From positions 1-18,031 of the forward strand of contig CBFGSA010000055.1 of NCBI GenBank assembly GCA_965651365.1: DNA of 18,031 nucleotides, written 5' to 3'. Numbering within the stretch: the first letter of the stretch is position 1; every line of letters starts with the position of its first letter. The notes under the pieces are model-generated. The model saw nothing but the letters and a program-made list of their open reading frames with translations, ran no database searches and was not told where the DNA came from. This document shows positions 13,787-18,031 of this stretch, piece after piece. This DNA comes from DASSBG01 sp965651365. Lineage in GTDB: Bacteria > Pseudomonadota > Gammaproteobacteria > Xanthomonadales > Rhodanobacteraceae. The translations under genes were made by a program, and so were the position numbers.

Positions 13787-14632
13787 TCAGCCCAGAAATG
13801 CCGTGAGCCGTGCGGCGACTTCGGCCGGGTGTTCGAGGTGCAGGTGGTGGTGCCCGGCCAAATGCTCGGTGCGGATGTCGGCGACGTTGTCGGCGCGAGC
13901 CTGCATCATCGCAGCGGGCAGGTAAGGCGTTTCGGGCTCGGCCAGCAGCAGCCAGGTCGGGCAGCGGATACCGGCCAGCAGGCGCTGCACCTGATCTTCG
14001 GCCAGGCGCACGATGGAGGCTTCGGTCAGGCGCGGGTCGGAGCGCCAGCGGTAGCCGCCCCCGGTCTCGATCAGGGCACGTTCGATGATCGGTCGCACCA
14101 GTGTGGCCGGCAGGCCACTGGCGCGGCTGCGCGCCGCGGCTGCACTGGCAATATCGGGAAACACACGCAGGCGACGCGGCCGGTTCGCGACCCGTGCCGC
14201 GACTGAATCACGAAAGCGTTGCAGGGTGCTGTCCGGCGTATCGGGCAAGGGCCCCAGGCCCTCGACAAGGGCCAGGTGCCGGATGCGTCCGGGCGCCGCG
14301 GCGGCCACCAGTGAAGCGATGCCTGCACCCATGGAATGACCCAGCAGGTCGAACTGATCCAGTCCCAGCGCATCGGCGGCAGCCAGCACCACGGGCACCG
14401 ACTCGGCAAAGTTGTAGTGCACGAAGGGGCTGACCGGCAGATGATCGGAGTGGCCGTGGCCCGGAAGATCCAGTGCGATCAGGCGGCGGTTCGGCAGATG
14501 TGCGGCAAGCGGCGCAAAGCTGGCGCCGTTGTCGAGCCAGCCGTGCAGGGCCAGCAGCGGCGGCGCGGCGGCCGGGCCGGATTTCAGAGCCGCCAGCTCC
14601 AGGCCGTGCACGGCAACGTGAATCTCCTTCAT
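13787..14632 (-). CDS. Alpha/beta hydrolase (serine hydrolase-like)
   Basis: This 281-residue protein has the alpha/beta hydrolase order. LLALHGWLDNGASF (26-39) gives the oxyanion hole. LDLPGHGHSD (54-63) follows, then the nucleophile elbow LGHSMGAG with Ser100, a cap region, and the acid strand TWLLLAEPETPY (Asp replaced by Glu if this is the catalytic acid). The histidine lies in the run LAGHHHLHLEHP near the C-terminus. There is no signal peptide, so it is cytoplasmic. Its ATG overlaps the hemH stop (ATGA), so the two are translated together. The substrate is unknown; esterase or thioesterase-like activity is the general expectation, and nothing ties it to haem chemistry except the coupling. 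Confidence 0.88.
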   Translation of the reverse strand: MKEIHVAVHGLELAALKSGPAAAPPLLALHGWLDNGASFAPLAAHLPNRRLIALDLPGHGHSDHLPVSPFVHYNFAESVPVVLAAADALGLDQFDLLGHSMGAGIASLVAAAAPGRIRHLALVEGLGPLPDTPDSTLQRFRDSVAARVANRPRRLRVFPDIASAAAARSRASGLPATLVRPIIERALIETGGGYRWRSDPRLTEASIVRLAEDQVQRLLAGIRCPTWLLLAEPETPYLPAAMMQARADNVADIRTEHLAGHHHLHLEHPAEVAARLTAFLG

Positions 14633-15624
14633 CGCCAGTCCCGCGTGTAGTCGCGAATCAGGCTGGCCAGCGCCTGCGCATGCGCCGGGCTGTCGTTGAG
14701 CGCGGGGATGTAGCGCAGCCGTTTGCCACCAGCCTCGCGAAAGAACCCGTCGTTCTGGAGCGCGATCTCCTCCAGCGTTTCCAGGCAGTCCACGGCAAAG
14801 CCGGGGCAGATCACGTCCAGCGTGCGCACGCCGTCGGCGGCCAGGCGGCGCACGGTCTGATCGGTATAGGGTGCAAGCCAGGCCTCGCGACCGACACGGG
14901 ACTGGAAGCTCACGGGCGCCTCGCTTTCGCTCAGGCGCAGACGCTGGCGCAGCGCGACGGCCGTGGCCTGGCAGTGGCCAAGATACGGATCGCCGAGACG
15001 CACATAACGCTGCGGGATGCCGTGAAAACTGAGCAGAAGCCGGTCGCCGCGGCCGTGTTCGCGCCAGTGTGCCTGGACGCTGGCTGCCAGGGCATCCAGC
15101 CACGCCGGATGCAGGTGATAGTCGTTGATGAAGCGAATTTCGGGTGGCCAGCGCAGGGATTTCACGGCATCCGCCGCGGCGTCGATCACCGACCCGGTCG
15201 AGGTGGCCGAGTATTGCGGATACAGTGGCAGAACCAGCAGCTTGCGCACGCCCTCGGTGCGCAGGCGCGCGATGGTGTCGACCACCGACGGCCGCCCGTA
15301 GCGCATGGCCAGTTCGACACGCGGTGCCACGCCGCCGTCGGCCAGCAACACGCCAATGGCACGGGCCAGGCGCTCACTGAACACGCGCAAGGGCGAACCC
15401 TCCTTCTGCCAGATGGCGCGGTAGGCACGCGCCGAGCGCGGCGGCCGGATACGCAGGATTACGCCATGCAGGATCAGCCACCACCACCAGCGCGGCCGGA
15501 TGTCGATGACCCGCTCGTCACCCAGAAACTCGGCCAGCCAGGGCCGCAGGGCGGCCGCCGTGGGGGCATCAGGCGTACCCAGGTTGACCAGCAAAACGGC
15601 CAGATCATGTCGCACTTCTGTCAT
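14629..15624 (-). CDS. hemH: Ferrochelatase
   Basis: This 331-residue protein inserts Fe2+ into protoporphyrin IX, the last step of protohaem synthesis. Signature parts are AVLLVNLGTPDAP (9-21), LVLPLYPQYSATSTGS (130-145), LLLSFHGIPQRYV (196-208) and VICPGFAVDCLETLEEI (271-287). His201 and Glu282 match the catalytic His183 and Glu264 of the Bacillus enzyme by an identical 81-residue spacing. The run WWWW at 46-49 is part of a hydrophobic region used for membrane association or substrate entry. I chose the ATG at 15624, with a GAG-containing site about 9 nt upstream; an in-frame ATG at 15639 has no ribosome site. It is coupled to the alpha/beta hydrolase downstream and is divergent from the gene at 15830. 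Confidence 0.97.
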   Translation of the reverse strand: MTEVRHDLAVLLVNLGTPDAPTAAALRPWLAEFLGDERVIDIRPRWWWWLILHGVILRIRPPRSARAYRAIWQKEGSPLRVFSERLARAIGVLLADGGVAPRVELAMRYGRPSVVDTIARLRTEGVRKLLVLPLYPQYSATSTGSVIDAAADAVKSLRWPPEIRFINDYHLHPAWLDALAASVQAHWREHGRGDRLLLSFHGIPQRYVRLGDPYLGHCQATAVALRQRLRLSESEAPVSFQSRVGREAWLAPYTDQTVRRLAADGVRTLDVICPGFAVDCLETLEEIALQNDGFFREAGGKRLRYIPALNDSPAHAQALASLIRDYTRDWR

Positions 15625-15633
15625 CGATAGTCT

Positions 15634-15643
15634 CAACATGTTG
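15634..15643. promoter_or_regulatory. 10-bp palindrome just upstream of hemH
   Basis: CAACATGTTG is a perfect palindrome 10 nt before the hemH start codon. It could be a regulator site in the hemH leader, but such short palindromes also arise by chance. Confidence 0.2.
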
Positions 15644-15738
15644 TGTATTGACGGCGCAGCAGGTACGGGATCTTGAGGTGACAGGCATTCTCACCTGGAA
15701 ACCGCACAATTCCGGCCTGCAACAGCCAAAAAACGGCT

Positions 15739-15767
15739 TTGTTGCAAAAGCGTAAAAATGGTACTCT
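15739..15767 (+). promoter_or_regulatory. Possible promoter of the 15830 gene
   Basis: TTGTTG (15739-15744) and TACTCT (15762-15767) are separated by 17 nt in an AT-rich patch. The patch also contains a GCAACAGCC/GGCTTTGTTGC hairpin (15719-15745), and GGTAC and GTACC arms flank the -10 (15760-15776). A start here would give a leader of about 55 nt. It probably drives the gene group ending in tat. Confidence 0.3.
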
Positions 15768-15829
15768 GAAGGTACCTGTCTGCGTTGCCGTAGCGCTTGC
15801 GGGATCATAATCATAAACGGATTGGCCCT

Positions 15830-16762
15830 ATGCGCGTTTTGCTTTGCCTGTTGGTGGCACTGGCATGTCTGCCGGTGAGGTTTGCCCATGCGCAAACTTC
15901 CGGTGCTGCGTATGCGGTCGATTACGATCAGCTCTACCGTATCGATCTGTCGACCCGAAGCGCCACGCTGATCGGCAAGGTGGGCGGTACGGGGCAGCAG
16001 CAGATGGCTGACCTGAGCGGACTGACCATATCGTCTGAAGGCACCATGTATGTTGCCTCGGACACGCTGAAGGCGCTGATTCGGGTCGACCCGCAGACCG
16101 GCAAGGGCTCGGTCATCGGCAACTTCGGAATCCAGCAAAACAACCCATCGGACCCGTTGGATTTTGGCATGACGGCCGCCTGCGATGGCAGCCTGTGGCT
16201 GAGTTCGCCGGTGACGCGCCAGCTCTGGAAAGTGAACCCCGCCAACGCCAAGGCAAGCCTGGTTGGCCAGCTGGGCCACACCATTACCGGGCTGGTGGTC
16301 GATCATGATTCGCTGTACGGCGTTGGTGGCCGCGGCGAGGAAGGCTGGTACTCCATTGATACAAGCTCAGGCCACGCCAGCCTGATTGGCTCGCTGGGAT
16401 CGGCGGTCAGCTACCTCACCTCGGCGTCACCGGCGCTGACCAGCCAGGGGCAGGTGCTGGCCGCGTTCAATTACGTGCCGCTGCCCGACAACCAGTCGCC
16501 GCCGCCCTGGAGCGACCTGGCCCGGATCGATCCGGCCACGGGTTCGGCAAACAAGCTGGGCACCATCACCGGACCGGCCAGCCTGGAGGACATTGGCATC
16601 CGCGGCTTCGCCATCGGGCCACCGGCTTGCGGTTCCGTTGCGGCGGCCGACCCCGTTGGCGCCCCCACGCTGGCTTGGTGGAGCCGCCTGCTGCTGGCGC
16701 TGCTCGTGGGTGGATTGGGTGCATTGTTGCTGCGCCGCCAGAGCGCGGCACGCGCTTCCTGA
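15830..16762 (+). CDS. Secreted repeat (beta-propeller-like) protein with IPTL-CTERM-like C-terminus
   Basis: This 310-residue protein has a signal peptide (MRVLLCLLVALACLPV, cleavage likely after AHA at 21). The body has about five repeats of the form LxxIDxxTGxAxLIGxLG (for example LYRIDLSTRSATLIGKVG, LIRVDPQTGKGSVIG, LWKVNPANAKASLVGQLG), which is the pattern of WD/NHL/YncE-like propeller blades. The C-terminus, APTLAWWSRLLLALLVGG followed by LGALLLRRQS, has the order Pro-Thr-Leu, Trp, hydrophobic helix and Arg cluster that defines IPTL-CTERM sorting tails, with Ala for the first Ile and WWS for the usual EWG. It is therefore likely exported and anchored or processed at the envelope. The domain family is not certain and no enzymatic motif is seen. 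The ATG at 15830 starts the signal peptide. Confidence 0.82.
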   Translation: MRVLLCLLVALACLPVRFAHAQTSGAAYAVDYDQLYRIDLSTRSATLIGKVGGTGQQQMADLSGLTISSEGTMYVASDTLKALIRVDPQTGKGSVIGNFGIQQNNPSDPLDFGMTAACDGSLWLSSPVTRQLWKVNPANAKASLVGQLGHTITGLVVDHDSLYGVGGRGEEGWYSIDTSSGHASLIGSLGSAVSYLTSASPALTSQGQVLAAFNYVPLPDNQSPPPWSDLARIDPATGSANKLGTITGPASLEDIGIRGFAIGPPACGSVAAADPVGAPTLAWWSRLLLALLVGGLGALLLRRQSAARAS

Positions 16763-16779
16763 GCTGAAGCCCCGCCGCG

Positions 16780-17475
16780 ATGCGCGCCACCTTGTTCTTC
16801 TCGAGCAAGCGCCCCAGCCGGGCCTTGCTGATGCTGCTGCTGGGCCTGGCCCTTCCGGCCTGGGCGGCCACGCCACAGGACACGGCACGCAAGGCCACCA
16901 CTGTGCTGGATGAAATGCTGCATGCACCCGACCGGGACATGCGCGCCGACATGCTGCGCAATGCCTATGCCGTGGCCGTGCTGCCCTCGGTGATCAAGGC
17001 CGGCCTGCTGCTCGGTGGACGGCACGGCCAGGGCCTGCTGGCGATCAAGCACAAGGACGGCTGGTCCGACCCGGCCTTCATCAGCCTCACCGGCGGCAGC
17101 CTGGGCCTGCAAGCCGGCGTGTCCTCGACCGATGTGCTGCTGATTTTCCGCAGCGAGGAAGGCGTGAAGTCGCTGATCTACGGCAAGTTCCTGCTCGGCA
17201 CCGACATCGCGGTGGCGGCCGGGCCGGTCGGTCGCAACGCCCAGGCCGGGACCGACGCCGGACTGAAAGCCGAAGTCTATGCCTGGTCGCGCTCGCGCGG
17301 CCTGTTTGCCGGCCTGTCGCTGCAGGGTGCATCGCTGAAGATCGACCACGAAGCCAATGCGGCCATATACGGCAACGGAATCAGCGCAAAATCCATTTTG
17401 CAAGACCACCTCGATCACCCACCCGCCGCCGCGTCGCAGTTTCGTCAGCGCCTGACGCAGTACACTACGCAATAA
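16780..17475 (+). CDS. SYLF (Ysc84-like) domain lipid-binding protein, exported
   Basis: This 231-residue protein has an N-terminal signal peptide (hydrophobic ALLMLLLGLALPAWA, cleavage after about 29). The SYLF domain covers about 50-205. RNAYAVAVLPSVIKAGLLLGGRHGQG (60-85) is the typical start, KDGWSDPAFISLTGGSLGLQ and the GxDxxVAAGPVGR segment follow, then AEVYAWSRSRGLFAGLSLQG (about 169-188), a strong family signature. SYLF proteins bind lipids or membranes; bacterial periplasmic roles are poorly known. It begins 17 nt after the previous stop and ends 20 nt before tatA, so it likely shares their transcript. The ribosome site is weak. Confidence 0.92.
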   Translation: MRATLFFSSKRPSRALLMLLLGLALPAWAATPQDTARKATTVLDEMLHAPDRDMRADMLRNAYAVAVLPSVIKAGLLLGGRHGQGLLAIKHKDGWSDPAFISLTGGSLGLQAGVSSTDVLLIFRSEEGVKSLIYGKFLLGTDIAVAAGPVGRNAQAGTDAGLKAEVYAWSRSRGLFAGLSLQGASLKIDHEANAAIYGNGISAKSILQDHLDHPPAAASQFRQRLTQYTTQ

Positions 17476-17495
17476 GACACATTCGGAGATTTTCC

Positions 17496-17750
17496 ATGGG
17501 TGGCATGAGTATCTGGCACTGGCTGATCGTGCTGTTGATCGTGGTGCTGGTGTTCGGCTCCAAGAAACTGGGCAACGTCGGCTCGGACCTGGGCCGCGCA
17601 ATCCGCGACTTCAAGAAGGGCCTCAACGATGACGAGGACGACGAGAAGGCAAACAAGGACCAGCCCGAAGCACGGTTGAAGGCCGATGACGACAAACCGG
17701 CAGCCGACACGGCGGCGAATCAGCAGGCGCGCGAACGCGAAGACAGCTGA
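17496..17750 (+). CDS. tatA: Sec-independent (Tat) translocase subunit TatA
   Basis: This 84-residue protein has the TatA plan: MGGMSIWHWLIVLLIVVLVF (one short membrane helix), the hinge FGSKKL at 20-25, an amphipathic helix to about 42 (NVGSDLGRAIRDFKKG), and an acidic, charged tail. TatA oligomers form the conduit for folded proteins with twin-arginine signals. GGAG about 8 nt before the ATG supports the start. tatB begins 3 nt after its stop. Confidence 0.97.
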   Translation: MGGMSIWHWLIVLLIVVLVFGSKKLGNVGSDLGRAIRDFKKGLNDDEDDEKANKDQPEARLKADDDKPAADTAANQQAREREDS

Positions 17751-17753
17751 TCC

Positions 17754-18031
17754 ATGTTCGATGTCGGCTTCACCGAGCTGCTGCTGGCGGCGCTGGTTGC
17801 CCTGCTGGTAGTCGGCCCCGAACGCCTGCCCGGCGCCGCTCGCACAGCCGGGCGCATGCTGCGCAAACTGCGCTCGAGCTGGAGCAATGTCCGCGACGAG
17901 GTCCAGCGCGAGCTGCAGGCCGAGGATCTGAAGCGGCAGATGAACGATGCCGTGATGAAAGGCAAGCACGCGGCCGAGGGCCTGGCCTCTGAAGCGCGCC
18001 GCCACGTCGACGACATCGTGCGCGGCGTGAA
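17754..18031 (+). CDS. tatB: Sec-independent (Tat) translocase subunit TatB, N-terminal part (runs off right edge)
   Basis: The visible 92 codons start MFDVGFTELLLAALVALLVV, the TatB membrane helix with the conserved early Glu, then GPERLPGAARTAGRMLRKLR, the PERLP hinge and amphipathic helix that distinguish TatB from TatA. A long, charged, helix-prone region follows to the window edge. TatB with TatC forms the receptor for twin-arginine signal peptides. tatC would be expected directly downstream, outside the window. Confidence 0.96.
   Translation, partial: MFDVGFTELLLAALVALLVVGPERLPGAARTAGRMLRKLRSSWSNVRDEVQRELQAEDLKRQMNDAVMKGKHAAEGLASEARRHVDDIVRGV

Noticed and set aside
15719..15745. Hairpin GCAACAGCC/GGCTTTGTTGC as a terminator of either divergent gene
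   Set aside because: It lies upstream of both hemH and the 15830 gene, where no transcript should end, and the A-rich run is in the loop rather than after the stem.

Overview
The window is high-GC DNA (roughly 65% by eye) that is almost fully coding. It looks like a chromosomal segment of a gammaproteobacterium of the Xanthomonadales/Lysobacterales type (Rhodanobacteraceae or Wenzhouxiangella-like). The reasons are the style of the Tat operon, secreted proteins with an IPTL-like C-terminus or an 'IFxDGFES' tail, and hairpin-forming intergenic repeats with GTCATCCTGG ends. The taxonomic placement is an inference and no ribosomal RNA supports it. I see no tRNA, rRNA, CRISPR array, intact IS element or phage gene.

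Region 1 (1-7450) is a purine catabolism cluster in two divergent arms. On the minus strand it runs xdhA (FeS/FAD subunit), xdhB (Mo subunit), a 443-bp repeat-filled gap, xdhC (cofactor insertion chaperone) and the first codons of uraH (5-hydroxyisourate hydrolase), which leaves the left edge. On the plus strand it runs uraD (OHCU decarboxylase) and add (an adenine-type deaminase). Together they give adenine -> hypoxanthine -> xanthine -> urate, then 5-hydroxyisourate -> OHCU -> allantoin. The one missing step inside the window is urate oxidation. A 58-codon open stretch at 9171-9347 (minus) resembles the very C-terminus of the membrane/cytochrome c urate oxidase PuuD and is probably a decayed remnant.

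Region 2 (7451-13786) is an envelope region on the plus strand. It holds a secreted parallel beta-helix protein with a choice-of-anchor Q-like C-terminus, then a translationally coupled pair made of a DPM-like GT2 transferase and a GT-C (PMT/ArnT-like) membrane glycosyltransferase, then a lipoprotein zinc peptidase of the dipeptidyl-peptidase 3 (M49-like) family.

Region 3 (13787-15624, minus strand) is hemH (ferrochelatase), translationally coupled to an alpha/beta hydrolase.

Region 4 (15830-18031, plus strand) has a secreted propeller-like protein with an IPTL-CTERM-like tail, a SYLF-domain protein, tatA, and tatB running off the right edge. Close spacing suggests one transcript.

The most interesting items are the puuD-like remnant beside a purine cluster that has no urate oxidase in view, the two repeat-filled intergenic regions around the xdh genes, the non-canonical zinc motif of the M49-like lipoprotein, and the two different candidate C-terminal sorting tails. 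I did not find a clearly new multi-gene system.
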